From: Campylobacteraceae bacterium
Lineage (GTDB): Bacteria > Campylobacterota > Campylobacteria > Campylobacterales > Sulfurovaceae
Length of the DNA stretch: 64,000 nt
NCBI GenBank assembly: GCA_027035765.1
Contig: JALVUD010000002.1
Location: 106,704-170,703, forward strand
Direction of reading: 5' to 3'
Shown here: positions 40,236-51,775 of the stretch, one piece after another
How the letters are laid out: each line of letters starts with the position of its first letter
How positions within the stretch are numbered: position 1 is the first letter of the stretch
Made by a program: the position numbers and the translations under genes
Notes under the pieces: model-generated
Told to the model about the DNA's origin: nothing
The model's input: only the letters and a program-made list of their open reading frames with translations
The model's database searches: none

Positions 40236-40265
40236 GAAGAATGAAACAGAAAGGGGAAGATATTC

Positions 40266-41600
40266 TTAGAACTCTTCTCCGATCATAAAGGCCAGTTCCA
40301 GCGCCTGGTTGGCATTGAGCCTCGGGTCGCACTGGGTGTGATAGCGATCCGCCAGTTTCTCTTCGGTGATGGGGCAGGAGGTACTGCCGGTGCATTCGGT
40401 GACATTCTCGCCGGTCATCTCCAGGTGGATCCCTCCGGCGACGGTCCCCTCCTGCTGATGAATTTCAAAGAACTGCCGAACTTCCGAGAGGATATTGTCG
40501 AAATCCCTGGTTTTGAATCCTGTGGAGGTCTTCTCCACGTTACCGTGCATGGGATCGATGGTCCAGACGACGTTTCGTTTGGCCTCTTTGACCGCCTGCA
40601 GCAGCGGAGGATAGAGTTCGGAGATTTTGTCAGCGCCCATCCGGACGATCAGATTGAGCCGTCCTTCCTCGTTGGCGGGATTGAGGGCATCGATCAGTTC
40701 GATCAGCTCATCGGGCTGCATAGTGGGGCCGACTTTGCAGCCGATGGGATTGTGGATCCCCCGGAAATATTCGATATGCGCGCCATCCAGATCCCGGGTC
40801 CGGTCGCCGATCCAGAGCATGTGGGCGGAGGTGTTGTACCACTGGTCCGTCAGACTGTCGATCCGGGTCAGTGCCTCTTCGTAGTTGAGCAGCAGCGCCT
40901 CGTGGGAGGTGTAGACAACCGTCTGGCGCAGCTGGGGAGCTGTCTGGCTGTTGATCCCCGCAGCGGCCAGGAACTTCATCGCCTTGTCGATCTGGCAGCT
41001 GAGCTCCTCGTAGCGCTTGCCCAGCGGGTGATCCTTGATGAAATCCAGGTTCCACTGATGCACCTGATTCAGATCCGCCAGTCCGCCCCGGGAAAAGGCC
41101 CGCAGCAGGTTCATCGTCGCCGCGGACTGGTAGTAGGCCCGCAGCATCCGACGGGGATCTGGCCGGCGCGCCTCTTCGGTGAAAGCGATATCATTGATGA
41201 TATCTCCCCGGTAGCTGGGGAGTTGCACTCCATCTTTCTCCTCGTAGTCGCTGGAGCGGGGCTTGGCGAACTGCCCGGCGATCCGGCCGATCTTGACGAC
41301 CGGTTTGCCGCTGGAGTATGTCATGACCACCGACATCTGCAGAATCAGTTTGAAGAGGTTCTTGATGGTCTCGGCATTGAAGGCGGCGAAACTCTCGGCA
41401 CAGTCACCCCCCTGGACGATAAAGGCCTCTCCCCGGCCGACGCGGGCCAAATCTTTTTGGAGATTGCGGGCTTCCCCGGCGAAGATCAGAGGAGGATAGC
41501 TCCGCAGCTCCTCCTCCACCGATCGAAGCAGTGCCTGGTTTTCATACTGAGGCTGCTGCTTGATGGGAAAATCTCGCCAGCTGCTGGGACTCCATTGCAT
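40266..41600 (-). CDS. class II 3-deoxy-7-phosphoheptulonate synthase
   Basis: [46 protein letters not shown]. Confidence 0.94.
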   Translation of the reverse strand: MQWSPSSWRDFPIKQQPQYENQALLRSVEEELRSYPPLIFAGEARNLQKDLARVGRGEAFIVQGGDCAESFAAFNAETIKNLFKLILQMSVVMTYSSGKPVVKIGRIAGQFAKPRSSDYEEKDGVQLPSYRGDIINDIAFTEEARRPDPRRMLRAYYQSAATMNLLRAFSRGGLADLNQVHQWNLDFIKDHPLGKRYEELSCQIDKAMKFLAAAGINSQTAPQLRQTVVYTSHEALLLNYEEALTRIDSLTDQWYNTSAHMLWIGDRTRDLDGAHIEYFRGIHNPIGCKVGPTMQPDELIELIDALNPANEEGRLNLIVRMGADKISELYPPLLQAVKEAKRNVVWTIDPMHGNVEKTSTGFKTRDFDNILSEVRQFFEIHQQEGTVAGGIHLEMTGENVTECTGSTSCPITEEKLADRYHTQCDPRLNANQALELAFMIGEEF

Positions 41601-41925
41601 ACTCTATCCTTCTTTTCACACTGTGAATCATTCGTATTACTTGAAGGGAGATTATACCCAATCTCCCCGGGATACAAGTTTGAGGAAATTGAGAGAACCT
41701 GTAAGTGGAAGCTGAGAAGGAAGCGAGGGAGACTATACCCATTCTATGGTGTGTTTATAAAAATCTACAGGGTAATAAACGCTCCAAATCTTCCTGAGAA
41801 TCGGAACAATTGTATAGTGGATAAAGTTTCTTTTTTGAAGAAAAAATGCTCTATTCACGTGGTGAATAACCCGTGAAAAACTCCTATTAATAAATATATC
41901 CCATCAAATGGGGACCAGTTGAAAA

Positions 41926-42645
41926 TCAGAGTTTTTTTGCCCGGAAGGTGACGAAGTTTGCCCACTGGAAAATCGTATCGACATGGGTGAACCCGGCCTC
42001 CCGGCAGAGCCGGATATTCTCTTCGATTGTAAAGGGAATCAGCACATTTTCCAGCGCCTCGCGCTTGGCGGAGATCTCATAGTCGCTATATCCCTGCCGC
42101 CGCTTGTAGTCGTAGTAGATATCGATCATCGCTTTGTCCAGATAGCGGTCTTCGAAGACCACTTTTTCTGAAAAGTAGAACTCTCCCCCCTCATTGAGCC
42201 CTTCGTAGATCCGCCGGACCAGGGCGGGACGGTCAATAGGCCGGATGAACTGCAGGGTGTAGTTGGCCACCACCACATCTTCCGCTTCGATGGGAAAAGT
42301 CCGCAGATCCCCCTCGATCAGCTCGATATTCTCGGCCCCGAAGGCGGCGCACTTTTTTCTCGCCCGGTCGATCATCGCCGGTGAGTTGTCGATCCCCCGC
42401 AGAATCAGAGGGTATTCGGCGGCATTGTGGAGTGCCAGAAGCAGCCGGGCCGTAGAGGTCCCCAGATCCAGAATCCGCAACCCCTCTCTGTCCCGGGCCA
42501 GGATCAACCGAACGATCAGATCCATCACCTCTTCGTAATAGGGTACCGATCGATTGAGCATATCGTCGAAGACAGCCGCCACTGTCTCATCGAACTCGAA
42601 CTTCTTTCCGGGCGCTTCCCGAAAGACCCGGTCTTTCTGACTCAT
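41926..42645 (-). CDS. cmoA: carboxy-S-adenosyl-L-methionine synthase
   Basis: [42 protein letters not shown]. Confidence 0.9.
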   Translation of the reverse strand: MSQKDRVFREAPGKKFEFDETVAAVFDDMLNRSVPYYEEVMDLIVRLILARDREGLRILDLGTSTARLLLALHNAAEYPLILRGIDNSPAMIDRARKKCAAFGAENIELIEGDLRTFPIEAEDVVVANYTLQFIRPIDRPALVRRIYEGLNEGGEFYFSEKVVFEDRYLDKAMIDIYYDYKRRQGYSDYEISAKREALENVLIPFTIEENIRLCREAGFTHVDTIFQWANFVTFRAKKL

Positions 42646-43568
42646 CGCTTCCCCTTTTTGCTCCGCGATTTTTCGCTGCGGTAGGGAACCCGGGCGCTGG
42701 GAGTCTTGCGGCTGGTGCCTTCCAGATGAACATCCTGATCATCGAAAAAGATATCCGCACCGAAGGCTTTGACGATCCGGCGCTTCTCCACGCCCCCCAG
42801 AAAAAAGGCTTCATCCACCCGCACTCCCCAGGCATCAAACGTCCGGATCACCCGCTCGAAGGTGGAGAAGTTCCGGGCAGTAATCAGAGCCGTAGTGATG
42901 GGAGCTTTCTCCATGGGAAAGTGCTCCTGGATCCGGGAGATCACCTTGAGAAGTTTGGCGAAGGGGCCTTCGGGGAGAGGCTTTTTGGCATTGCGGCGTT
43001 CATGCTCCAGAAAGGCCTCCAGCCCCTGCTCCTTGTAGATCCGCTCCGAAGCGTCCGAGAAGAGCACCGCATCCCCGTCGAAGGCGATTCGGACCTCTTT
43101 GCCCTTTCGTTTGCGGTATTTTTTGGGGATGATCCGGGCGGCAGCCACCCCGGCATCGGTCGCCTCCTGCACATCCGCCTCGTGGGCCGAGAGGAAGAGG
43201 TCCACGTCAAAGGCCTTGAGGTAGCGGCTGATGGGCCGCCCCGCCGTCCATCCCGCCCGGTCGATGGCCAGACCGTAGTGTTCGATGGATTGTCGGATCC
43301 GCAGGCCGGTAGCGGCATTGTTGCGGGAGAGGATGATCACTTCGATAATCGGCTCGTCGAAATGGCGGTTGATCCGCAGCAGGTTTTTGACGAAGCCGAA
43401 AGCGGCCCCCCGACCCAGGATCCGGTTTTCATGGCCGATCTGGTGGCGATAGTACTCTTCGATCCCCTTCTTTTCGAAAAGACGGTTCTCCTCCTCCAGG
43501 TCAAAAAGGGCCCGGGAGGAGATGGCGACGACGAGTTTCTCTTTCAGATCATAGGCCATGCATCTCAC
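42642..43568 (-). CDS. 5'-nucleotidase (PF06189-like)
   Basis: [64 protein letters not shown]. Confidence 0.85.
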   Translation of the reverse strand: MRCMAYDLKEKLVVAISSRALFDLEEENRLFEKKGIEEYYRHQIGHENRILGRGAAFGFVKNLLRINRHFDEPIIEVIILSRNNAATGLRIRQSIEHYGLAIDRAGWTAGRPISRYLKAFDVDLFLSAHEADVQEATDAGVAAARIIPKKYRKRKGKEVRIAFDGDAVLFSDASERIYKEQGLEAFLEHERRNAKKPLPEGPFAKLLKVISRIQEHFPMEKAPITTALITARNFSTFERVIRTFDAWGVRVDEAFFLGGVEKRRIVKAFGADIFFDDQDVHLEGTSRKTPSARVPYRSEKSRSKKGKR

Positions 43569-43596
43569 TTTTTTGTTTTGATTTTATCATAAGCGT

Positions 43597-44301
43597 TCAG
43601 GCAGGCAGGGTGTAGACCAGAAACGCTTTGTCCGGCTCCTCGGCATAGAGCGTCACCGGATCCCGCTGCACCATTTCCGCCCCCAGCAATCCGGCGATCT
43701 CCTCCGGCGAATAATGATACTGTCGGATAGTCTGGGAGGATTTGCGCCAGCACTCGCCCTCCCTCTCGAAGAGGGTGAAATCCGCTTCATAAACGCCCGC
43801 TTCGAAATCGCTCTCGATCGCAACGAAACGTCTGTCGTCCTCCGCCGTAAAGGCCCCCACCGCCACCTCTTCGAAGCCGTAGAGGGTATTGAGGTCGCAG
43901 AGCAAAACGCCCCCGGGATTGAGCCGTTCTTTCAGGCAGTTCAAAAAAGCCGGAAGCTCTTCGGGGGAAAGATAGTTGAGCATATCGAAGACACAGGTGA
44001 CGACGTCATAACACTCCCTCACGTCGCAGAGATCGATACAACGGGCATCGACCCCCTGCTCCCCGGCCCGGCGGACCATCTCAGGGCTGAGATCGATCCC
44101 TTCGAAACGCACTTCGGGAAAGGCGCCCTGCAGCTGAACGATAAAATCCCCGCTCCCGCACCCCACATCCAGGAGCGAACGGAAATCGATCGCCTGCAAA
44201 GCCAGCAGGTAATGGGCATAGAGCCGCGGCGCCGCCTCTTTGACCCCCAGAAGGTCCTCCACTTTGGCATAGAGGTCAAGCGCGGAAGGAGTGTTGGACA
44301 T
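43597..44301 (-). CDS. class I SAM-dependent methyltransferase
   Basis: SLLDVGCGSGDFIVQLQ; start set at MSNTPSALDLYAKV. Confidence 0.85.
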   Translation of the reverse strand: MSNTPSALDLYAKVEDLLGVKEAAPRLYAHYLLALQAIDFRSLLDVGCGSGDFIVQLQGAFPEVRFEGIDLSPEMVRRAGEQGVDARCIDLCDVRECYDVVTCVFDMLNYLSPEELPAFLNCLKERLNPGGVLLCDLNTLYGFEEVAVGAFTAEDDRRFVAIESDFEAGVYEADFTLFEREGECWRKSSQTIRQYHYSPEEIAGLLGAEMVQRDPVTLYAEEPDKAFLVYTLPA

Positions 44302-44334
44302 TTTTTTCCTTTGGGAAAAGGTGGGGGCTGGGAT

Positions 44335-44475
44335 CGCGCTACGCGCTGGTGGGAGGGTGAGAAGGTAGAAACCGTTCTTTTTACGCACCTTCCCACCAGG
44401 CACGAAGTGCCGATCTCACCAGCCGCAAAGCGGCGATCCCACCTCCTCACCCCAAAAAAGTGAGCGAAGCGAACC
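44335..44475. repeat. cluster of short hairpins with GATCG-containing spacers
   Basis: GCGCTACGCGC, GGCAC-GAA-GTGCC (44399-44411), CCGC-AAA-GCGG (44423-44433), GAGCGAAGCGAAC. Confidence 0.65.
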
Positions 44476-44498
44476 TACTGCAAACTGCCGACTGACGA

Positions 44499-45116
44499 CT
44501 AGTTTCTATCGACAACCGCTTTGATCTTGCCGTAGAGATCGAGGATCTCCTCCTTTTTGGCGTAAAAACTGTTTTTGTTGGCGATGAGATGGGCGGAGGA
44601 GTCCATGATCTCTTCGGCGACTTTGAGACCGTTCTCCCGCATCGTCGTACCCGTCTCCACGATATCGACGATGGCGTCAGCCAGGCCCACCAGCGGAGCC
44701 AGCTCGATGGAGCCGTAGAGCTTGATCACCTCGACCCCGACGGCTTTGGAAGCGAAGTAGTTCTTGGCGATGTTGACCATCTTGGTCGCCACTTTGATGT
44801 CGGGACGGCTCCAATCCAGCTCATCTTCGTTGCGGATCCCGATGGCCACCTTGCAGCATCCCAGCTTCATATCGAGCAGATCCACGATGTCCAGCTCTTT
44901 TTCGGTGATCACATCCAGCCCCACGACCCCCAGATCCGCCGCCCCATGCTCCACGTAGGTCGGAACATCCTGGTTGCGGACGTTGAGGAAACGGAACTCT
45001 CCGATATCGAGGATGAGCTTTCGGCTCTCAAACTCGAACCCCTCTCCGAAAAGCTCCGAGAAGATCGCCAGGGTCTCTTCGGCGATCCGCCCTTTGGGAA
45101 GTGCGATGGTCAACAT
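44499..45116 (-). CDS. hisG: ATP phosphoribosyltransferase (short form)
   Basis: MLTIALPKGRIAEETLAIF; DIVETGTTMRENGL; about 205 aa. Confidence 0.92.
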   Translation of the reverse strand: MLTIALPKGRIAEETLAIFSELFGEGFEFESRKLILDIGEFRFLNVRNQDVPTYVEHGAADLGVVGLDVITEKELDIVDLLDMKLGCCKVAIGIRNEDELDWSRPDIKVATKMVNIAKNYFASKAVGVEVIKLYGSIELAPLVGLADAIVDIVETGTTMRENGLKVAEEIMDSSAHLIANKNSFYAKKEEILDLYGKIKAVVDRN

Positions 45117-45140
45117 GATCGCTCCTTGCAGGAGCAAAGT

Positions 45141-45280
45141 GAGGAGTGAGGAGTGAAGAGTGAAGAGTTTCGGTAAGTTTTGCTTTGCAAAACATTCATT
45201 TTATTATCCCTTTTTCGATAAAACACGTTGCAAAGCAACGCGTTCCACAATTATTCATTATTAACTATTAACTGTTAACT
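45141..45280. repeat. heptamer arrays and 7-3-7 palindromes between hisG and coaX
   Basis: gaggagt x2 gaagagt x2; GTTTTGC-TTT-GCAAAAC (45177-45193); CGTTGC-AAA-GCAACG (45226-45240); attcatt attaact attaact gttaact (45253-45280). Confidence 0.85.
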
Positions 45281-45895
45281 TGAAGGCGCCTCCAGCGCCT
45301 TCATCATTCCCTCAAAGACCATCGCTTCATCATAGACCGCATCCTTGAACCACGAAGCGACGATCCGGCCGTCACCGCCGGTGACATAGAGAGGCAGATT
45401 TTCACGTTGACGACATATTTCGTGATAGATGGGTGCAATAATACCATAGCTCAGCTGCTCCGAGGTTCCTTTCGGCAGTCTGTCCGTCGCGATTCCCCAG
45501 TCTGGTTCCCGATCCAGCACCGGCGAGATTTCCGCCAGCATCCGGCGGTAGCTGTGCAGGCCCGGCAGGATCATTCCGCCCCGGTATTCTCCCGCTTCCA
45601 CCCGGTCCAGGGTCAGGGCGCTGCCGGCATCCAGATAGAGGCCGTCACCCCGGCTGAGGCACAAAGCCCGTCGGTCGACGCCCATCCCTTCGTAGGCTCC
45701 CGGCAGGTCGATCCGCTCCGAGATATCCCGCCAGTAGCTCTCCCGGACGATCGCCTCCCGGGCGGCGGGGTTGACGCAGATGTAGTGGACGATCCTCTCC
45801 CCGAAGGCATCCAGGGCATCTTCGAGCTCCAGATGGAGCACCCGTCCTTCCTCGTAGATATGCACGTGCCGATTGCCCACATCCGCCAGAATCAC
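45275..45895 (-). CDS. coaX: type III pantothenate kinase
   Basis: [43 protein letters not shown]. Confidence 0.85.
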   Translation of the reverse strand: MILADVGNRHVHIYEEGRVLHLELEDALDAFGERIVHYICVNPAAREAIVRESYWRDISERIDLPGAYEGMGVDRRALCLSRGDGLYLDAGSALTLDRVEAGEYRGGMILPGLHSYRRMLAEISPVLDREPDWGIATDRLPKGTSEQLSYGIIAPIYHEICRQRENLPLYVTGGDGRIVASWFKDAVYDEAMVFEGMMKALEAPSS

Positions 45896-46497
45896 AGCTC
45901 CTCCTTCGCCCGGTGGCGCAGCCAGTAAAAAAGGCTGAGCCCCGCCACGGCGATGAGCGCCACGATCGTCGCATTGTGCAGGTAACGGCTCACCTGCTCC
46001 TCATGGGCCCCCAGGGAATAGCCCAGCAGAGCCAGAACCGTCACCCAGATCCCCACTCCCAGGGCCGTATAGAGGGCAAAGCGCCCTACCGGCATCTTCG
46101 CCAGACCTGCGGGAAGAGAGATATACTGGCGAATCCCGGGAATCAGCCGCCCGTTGAAAGTTGAGATCTCCCCATGTCGGGTGAAGAATCGCTCCAGCTT
46201 CTCCAGGGTCCGCTCATCGAGAAAAAAGTAGCGGCCGTAACGTTGAAGAAAAGGACGGCCGTAGCGACGGGCCAGCCAGTAGTTGAAAAGCGCGCCCGCC
46301 ACCGACCCCAGAATACCGGTAAAGATCGCCGCATAGAGATTCATCTCCCCCTTAAAAGCCAGATACCCCGCCGGAATCATGATCACTTCGCTGGGAAAGG
46401 GGAAAAAGCTGCTCTCGAGAAACATCGCCGCGAAGATTCCGAAGTAACCCCAGTGGTTGACCGTCTGGACGATCCAGTCGATGACGGAGTTCAACAT
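45892..46497 (-). CDS. DedA family membrane protein
   Basis: [51 protein letters not shown]. Confidence 0.9.
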   Translation of the reverse strand: MLNSVIDWIVQTVNHWGYFGIFAAMFLESSFFPFPSEVIMIPAGYLAFKGEMNLYAAIFTGILGSVAGALFNYWLARRYGRPFLQRYGRYFFLDERTLEKLERFFTRHGEISTFNGRLIPGIRQYISLPAGLAKMPVGRFALYTALGVGIWVTVLALLGYSLGAHEEQVSRYLHNATIVALIAVAGLSLFYWLRHRAKEEL

Positions 46498-46520
46498 ATG
46501 TTGAACTCCGTCATCGAAAT

Positions 46521-46783
46521 GAGGAATGAGGAATTAGGAATTAGGAACCGACCCCGTAGCGTGGGATTACGATCCCACGATCGGATGGAAGATGGAAGAT
46601 GGAAGATGGAAGATTTCGGTTTGCGTTGCTCGGCAACGCTTCTACTCTTAGCACTTAGCAGATAGCACTTGAGACGAAACCAATGACCAATGACGTTGCC
46701 GAAGGCAACACTACTTGCGACTTGCGACCTCGATGCAGGCGCCTCCCAATTTCTCATTTCTAATTACTAATTTCTAATTTTCC
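46521..46783. repeat. composite heptamer/palindrome array between dedA and accA
   Basis: gaggaat/taggaat x4; agatgga x4; GCGTTGC-TCG-GCAACGC (46623-46639); cttagca; caatgac x2; atttcta x4. Confidence 0.9.
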
Positions 46784-47712
46784 TGAAACGCGCCGATGGA
46801 GGTGAGCTTCTCATACCGTTTCTGCACCAGCTCCTCTTTGCTCAGCTCTCTCAGGCTTCGGACGGAGCGGAGGTAATACTCTTTGACGGCTTCAGCGGCG
46901 CTGTCCATATCGCGGTGGGCGCCGATGAGGGGTTCGTCGATGATGTCGTCGATGAGGCCGTACTCTTTGAGGGCATCGGGGGTGATCTTGAGGGCTTTGG
47001 TGGCCTGCTCTACTTTGGAGGGGTCGTTCCAGAGGATCGCGGAGCATCCTTCGGGGGAGATGACGGCAAAGACCGAGTAGCGCATCATCGCCAGGCGGTC
47101 GGCCACCCCGATGGCCAGGGCCCCGCCGGAGCCTCCCTCGCCGATGACGACGGAGATCAGAGGCACCTTGACGCCGGAGAGTTCGAAAAGGTTTCGGGCA
47201 ATCGCCTCGCTCTGGCCCCGCTCCTCGGCACCGATGCCGGGATAAGCACCCGGAGTGTCGATGAGCATCAGAACCGGAATATCGAACTTCTCCGCCAGCT
47301 TGACGGCCCGCAGTGCCTTGCGGTAGCCTTCGGGATGGGGCATCCCGAAGTTGCGGCGCAGCTTATGCTTGGTGCCGCGGCCTTTCTGCTCGCCGATGAG
47401 GACGGTCTTTTGCCCGCCGATCCAGCCCAGATAGCACAAGATCGCCGGGTCATCCCGGTACATCCGGTCGCCGTGGATCTCCTGAGCATCGGTCATGAGG
47501 CGTCGGACATAATCCAGCGCATAGGGGCGGTCGGGATGGCGGGCCAGTTGGAGCTTCTGATAGTCACTCAAAGATCCGAAGACCTTTTTGACCTCTTTTT
47601 CCAAATCCTTGTTGAGGATCTCGACGGCATCCATATCCCCCCGGGCCTTGGCCGACTCGATATCCTGCTGGATCGCCTCGATGGGCTTTTCAAAATCGAG
47701 ATAGGTGGCCAT
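46774..47712 (-). CDS. accA: acetyl-CoA carboxylase carboxyltransferase subunit alpha
   Basis: [47 protein letters not shown]. Confidence 0.94.
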   Translation of the reverse strand: MATYLDFEKPIEAIQQDIESAKARGDMDAVEILNKDLEKEVKKVFGSLSDYQKLQLARHPDRPYALDYVRRLMTDAQEIHGDRMYRDDPAILCYLGWIGGQKTVLIGEQKGRGTKHKLRRNFGMPHPEGYRKALRAVKLAEKFDIPVLMLIDTPGAYPGIGAEERGQSEAIARNLFELSGVKVPLISVVIGEGGSGGALAIGVADRLAMMRYSVFAVISPEGCSAILWNDPSKVEQATKALKITPDALKEYGLIDDIIDEPLIGAHRDMDSAAEAVKEYYLRSVRSLRELSKEELVQKRYEKLTSIGAFQEN

Positions 47713-47722
47713 CGCTACCGTC

Positions 47723-48940
47723 TCAGACTCTGCGGAAGATGACGACACCGTTGGTGCCGCCGAAACCGAAGGAGTTGCTCATGACCACATCCAGCTGCGC
47801 TTCGCGTGCTTCATTGGGGACATAGTCCAGATCGCAGTTCTCATCGGGGGTGGTGTAGTTGATCGTCGGCGGGATGACCCCCCGTTCCATCGCCATCAGC
47901 GCGATCACCGCCTCGATGGAGCCGGCGGCTCCCAGGCAGTGGCCGATCTGCCCTTTGGTGGAGCTGACCGGCGGGCAGTTCTCTTTCCCGCCGAAGAGCT
48001 CTTTGAGGGCGGCGGTTTCGTTTTTGTCGTTGATGGCGGTGGAGGTCCCGTGGGCGTTGACGTAATCCACTTTGGGATTGCCGGCCATCGCCATGGCCGC
48101 TTTCATGGCCCGCAGCGGACCGTCCATGGTGGGAGTGGTGATGTGGTTGGCGTCACCGCTCTCGCCGAAGCCGATCAGTTCGCCGTAGATTTTGGCACCA
48201 CGGGCCTTGGCCGCTTCGTACTCTTCGAGCACCAGCGACCCGGCCCCTTCGCCCATCACGAAGCCGTCCCGTCCGGCATCGAAGGGACGGGAGGCGTGCT
48301 TGGGATCATCATTGCGGGTGGAGAGGGCTTTCATCGCGGCAAATCCGCCGACACCGATCCCGGTGATGGCCGCTTCGCCGCCGACGACCAGCATCCGATC
48401 AGCCCCGCCCAGCATAATGGTCTTGGCCGCTTCGCTGATGGCATGGGTTCCCGCGGCACAGGCGGTCACGGAGCCGAGGTTGGGCCCTTCGAGGGTGTGG
48501 GCGATGGAGACGAACCCTCCCAGCATATTGGCAAGCGCCGAGGGGATAAAGAAGGGAGAGATCCGGCGGGGACCCCGCTCATGCAACACGACGGAGTTCC
48601 GCTCGATAGTGGGCAGGCCGCCGATCCCCGAGGCGCAGCTGACGCCGAAGCGTTCCCGATCCACCGAGTCGTCGATTCCCGCATCGGCAAAAGCCTCTGC
48701 CGCCGCTTTGAGACCCAGCTGGATGAAACGGTCGGCCTTCTTGACCTCTTTGGGGTCCATGACAGTCTTGGGATCGAAGTTTTTTACCTCCCCGGCAATC
48801 TGAACCGAGAAGGCTTCCGGATCGAAGAGCGTGATTCTGTCGATCCCGCACTCTCCCCGCACTATGGCTTCGAAGGCACTCTCTTTGTCATGCCCTACAC
48901 TGTTGATCATCCCCAGTCCCGTCACAACGACTCTTCTCAC
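47723..48940 (-). CDS. fabF: beta-ketoacyl-ACP synthase II
   Basis: [41 protein letters not shown]. Confidence 0.95.
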   Translation of the reverse strand: MRRVVVTGLGMINSVGHDKESAFEAIVRGECGIDRITLFDPEAFSVQIAGEVKNFDPKTVMDPKEVKKADRFIQLGLKAAAEAFADAGIDDSVDRERFGVSCASGIGGLPTIERNSVVLHERGPRRISPFFIPSALANMLGGFVSIAHTLEGPNLGSVTACAAGTHAISEAAKTIMLGGADRMLVVGGEAAITGIGVGGFAAMKALSTRNDDPKHASRPFDAGRDGFVMGEGAGSLVLEEYEAAKARGAKIYGELIGFGESGDANHITTPTMDGPLRAMKAAMAMAGNPKVDYVNAHGTSTAINDKNETAALKELFGGKENCPPVSSTKGQIGHCLGAAGSIEAVIALMAMERGVIPPTINYTTPDENCDLDYVPNEAREAQLDVVMSNSFGFGGTNGVVIFRRV

Positions 48941-49031
48941 ATCGGCTCCTCATGAACGTAATAGATACGAATCTTCACCTAAAGACTCGTATCTGTCACG
49001 CTGCCCCGGCGGGGCGGGCGTCCAGACAGAC

Positions 49032-49265
49032 TCAGGCTTTGTGTTCTTCGATGAACTTGATGGCGTCGGCGACGGTCGCGATCTTCTCGGCCTCTTCGTC
49101 GGGAATCTCGATATCGAACTTCTCCTCCAGGGCCATAACCAGCTCGACAACGTCCAGGCTGTCCGCTCCCAGATCTTCAACGAATTTCGAATCCTCTTTG
49201 ACTTCGTCGGGGCTGACATTGAGCTGCTCGACTACGACCTCTTTGACTTCATCTAGAATTGCCAT
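49032..49265 (-). CDS. acpP: acyl carrier protein
   Basis: [23 protein letters not shown] with DSL phosphopantetheine site. Confidence 0.97.
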   Translation of the reverse strand: MAILDEVKEVVVEQLNVSPDEVKEDSKFVEDLGADSLDVVELVMALEEKFDIEIPDEEAEKIATVADAIKFIEEHKA

Positions 49266-49348
49266 GTATTGCTCCTCATAGTTTAAATGATGCTCACAAG
49301 TATAGCAAAAGTTATTGAAGATTCCCCGGGCAAAGGCGGGTAAAGACG

Positions 49349-50131
49349 CTAAGGTATCTGTAGCGTTTGCCCCTTGTAGACAGGGAGTTTTCCATCGGGA
49401 GTTTTGTCGGTATTCTCTTCCGATTCGCAGCAGTTGAGCAGAGATTTCTGGGGGTGACGGAGGAAGTCGTAGCCCCGATAGACCGTATAAAGCCCGTAAA
49501 CCACCACGACGATCGCCGCCAGATTGATCATCACTTTGCGCAGGTTGCTTCGGGTAAAGAGCCCGGTAAAAAGCCCCAGCCCCAGCAGTGCCGGCACGGT
49601 GGAGAGGCCGAAGATCAGCATGACGAAGGCTCCCCAGAGAGGACTCCCGGTGCTGGCCGCTTCCACGGCGAAGAAATAGACCAGCCCGCAGGGGAGCAGA
49701 CCGTTGAGAAGCCCCAGAAGATAGAAGCTGTAGAGCGATTTGTCCCGCAGAATGTAGCGGAAAGCCCGCTGGTACCAGCCGCTGCGGGAGAAGGAGTGCT
49801 CCAGATTGGTCAGGAAGCCGATCTTGCCCACCAGAGAGAGCCCCGCCAGGATCATGAAGACTCCGGCGACAATGGTGAGTATCCCGTTGGCATAGCCGTT
49901 GAACTTGGCCACCCCGCCGATGGCGCCGAAGACCGCCCCCAGGGTCACATAGGTGGTAATCCGCCCCAGGGAGTAGAGCAGATGGGCGATCACCTCGTGG
50001 GTTTTGCCCCAGCTTTTGTCGATCTTGGCGGAGCTGTAGGCGATGACGATCCCGCCGCACATCCCCAAGCAATGACCGAAGCTCCCCAGAAAGGCCGCCG
50101 TCACCACCGCCAGTATGTCGATGCCGCCCAT
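49349..50131 (-). CDS. sulfite exporter TauE/SafE family (UreH-like) membrane protein
   Basis: [39 protein letters not shown]. Confidence 0.85.
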   Translation of the reverse strand: MGGIDILAVVTAAFLGSFGHCLGMCGGIVIAYSSAKIDKSWGKTHEVIAHLLYSLGRITTYVTLGAVFGAIGGVAKFNGYANGILTIVAGVFMILAGLSLVGKIGFLTNLEHSFSRSGWYQRAFRYILRDKSLYSFYLLGLLNGLLPCGLVYFFAVEAASTGSPLWGAFVMLIFGLSTVPALLGLGLFTGLFTRSNLRKVMINLAAIVVVVYGLYTVYRGYDFLRHPQKSLLNCCESEENTDKTPDGKLPVYKGQTLQIP

Positions 50132-50635
50132 TCAGACCCCCAGGAGTTTTTTGCGGATTTTTGGATTGGTGAGATTCTCTCCCCGCAGCATCCGCAGCTG
50201 CATCTCGTGAAAATCGATGCAATCATTGCACCGTTTCTCTCTGGCACCGAAACCGTAGTGCATCGCCGTGGCGTCCCGCACCCCGTACCAAGCCTTACGG
50301 GCGTCGATCCAGCGCTTCGTATCGAGGGTATGCACCCAGATCTTCGCCCGGTCCTTCCAGGCTTTGTCCTGGAGCCAGAGGGTCATACAGCCCGGATCGT
50401 CGAAAAACCAGGTCCGCCCGTCGGGGGCGATCACTTCGGCGGCATTACGCTCGCTTTTGATCAGCATCTTGCACTGGGTGTCGTTGGTGGCGTTCAGTTT
50501 GATGGGCAGCGGTTTGAAGGCGGTGTTGCCCTTGACGATGGTCACCGGCTGCTCTTTTTTGGCCAGTGAAATAAAAATCACGGCCACGATCACCACAAAG
50601 AGCAGCGTCCCCAGAATCGGCATCAGTTTTTTCAT
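50132..50635 (-). CDS. NosL-like membrane-anchored protein
   Basis: TM anchor, DTQCKMLI..., [16 protein letters not shown]; start set at MKKLMPIL. Confidence 0.6.
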   Translation of the reverse strand: MKKLMPILGTLLFVVIVAVIFISLAKKEQPVTIVKGNTAFKPLPIKLNATNDTQCKMLIKSERNAAEVIAPDGRTWFFDDPGCMTLWLQDKAWKDRAKIWVHTLDTKRWIDARKAWYGVRDATAMHYGFGAREKRCNDCIDFHEMQLRMLRGENLTNPKIRKKLLGV

Positions 50636-51600
50636 AGCAAGACTCCGTTTCGCAGATAATAGACCCCCACATAGAGGGTGCATACTAACACAAAGAGGCT
50701 GACGAGCCCCAGGCCGATACGCTCCATTCGCCGGGTATCGACCCCCAAGCCCAGACGCAGCAGCGCCGCGATCAGTCCCAGAAAGACCCCGCCAAAGAGT
50801 GATCCCCAGATCAGATACCCCACGTAGTGGTAAGGTCTTTGCATCATACAAAAGGGGCATTTGTGGGTGGGAAGCTCATAGACGTAGGTTCCGAAGAAGT
50901 AGACCACCGCATAGTAGGCGACAAAGACAAAAAGCCCGTAGCCCGCCAGCTCCAGCCAGCTCTGGTGCGCCAGCGCGGCAACGACGATCAGGAGATAGAG
51001 GAGATAAAAGAGCAGCAGCAGCTTGGGGATGTCCAGACCGAAGGGGAGTGGATTGGCCCCCTCCAACTGGCCGAAGAGCGCCGAACAGCAGCTCACCGGA
51101 CGGCTCAGGTCAAAATGGAAAAAGTAGGCCCAATCCATCCAGAGCTCGATGGAAACCAGGACGAATAGAAATGCGAAGAGCCCCATTTTTAGCCGGAACC
51201 AGGGATAGGTCTTCGCCTCCAGGTCATAATGGTTGATCGCCATCCAGAGCAGCAGGCCGAAGAGAATCAGGAGCTTGAGAAAGAGCAGCGGCAGGCCGTA
51301 TCCGTTGGCGCTGATGACCCCCGCAGCACACATGGCCCCCGGCACCAGATCACTGAGCCGGTCGATGGTAAAGACGAAAAACGGCAGCAGCAGGAACTTC
51401 AGTACAAAAGCCGCCAGGATGATCGTCATCACCAGATAGGCCCGCCGCTCCAGGGCATACTGCTCCTCGCTCGTGCTGCCGAAATCCCAGCGCCACAAAA
51501 TATGCACCGAAACCCCGAAGGCAATCGCCAGCAGAACCCAGAGCACGCTTTCGCTGAGGAGATAGACCAGGACTTGGGTGTTGAGCAATACAGGAGTCAT
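50632..51600 (-). CDS. polytopic membrane protein with paired cysteines
   Basis: Multi-TM; HKCPFCMMQ, PVSCCSALFG; overlaps the NosL-like gene. Confidence 0.6.
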   Translation of the reverse strand: MTPVLLNTQVLVYLLSESVLWVLLAIAFGVSVHILWRWDFGSTSEEQYALERRAYLVMTIILAAFVLKFLLLPFFVFTIDRLSDLVPGAMCAAGVISANGYGLPLLFLKLLILFGLLLWMAINHYDLEAKTYPWFRLKMGLFAFLFVLVSIELWMDWAYFFHFDLSRPVSCCSALFGQLEGANPLPFGLDIPKLLLLFYLLYLLIVVAALAHQSWLELAGYGLFVFVAYYAVVYFFGTYVYELPTHKCPFCMMQRPYHYVGYLIWGSLFGGVFLGLIAALLRLGLGVDTRRMERIGLGLVSLFVLVCTLYVGVYYLRNGVLL

Positions 51601-51623
51601 TTTTGACTCCTGTATTGCTCAAT

Positions 51624-51775
51624 GATGAATAGTGAATGGTGAATGGTGAATGGTTTCGGTATGCGTTGCTTTGCAACGCTTCTATTCAAACGACAAACGA
51701 CAAACGACAAACGACGAGAAATCGCCGAAGGCGCTAAACACTCCTCACTCCTCACTCTTCACTCCTCACTCGATC
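51624..51775. repeat. composite heptamer/palindrome array
   Basis: ggtgaat x4; GCGTTGC-TTT-GCAACGC (51663-51679); aaacgac x4 (51688-51715); ctcctca x4 (51741-51768). Confidence 0.9.

Noticed and set aside
49032-50222. 396 aa ORF covering acpP and upstream sequence
   Set aside because: Only the last 77 aa (acpP) are real; the upstream part is an out-of-frame read of the SafE-like gene.
51688-51715. Possible CRISPR-like repeats (aaacgac and similar units)
   Set aside because: Units are 7 nt in direct tandem without spacers, and no cas genes are nearby; these are short tandem repeats.
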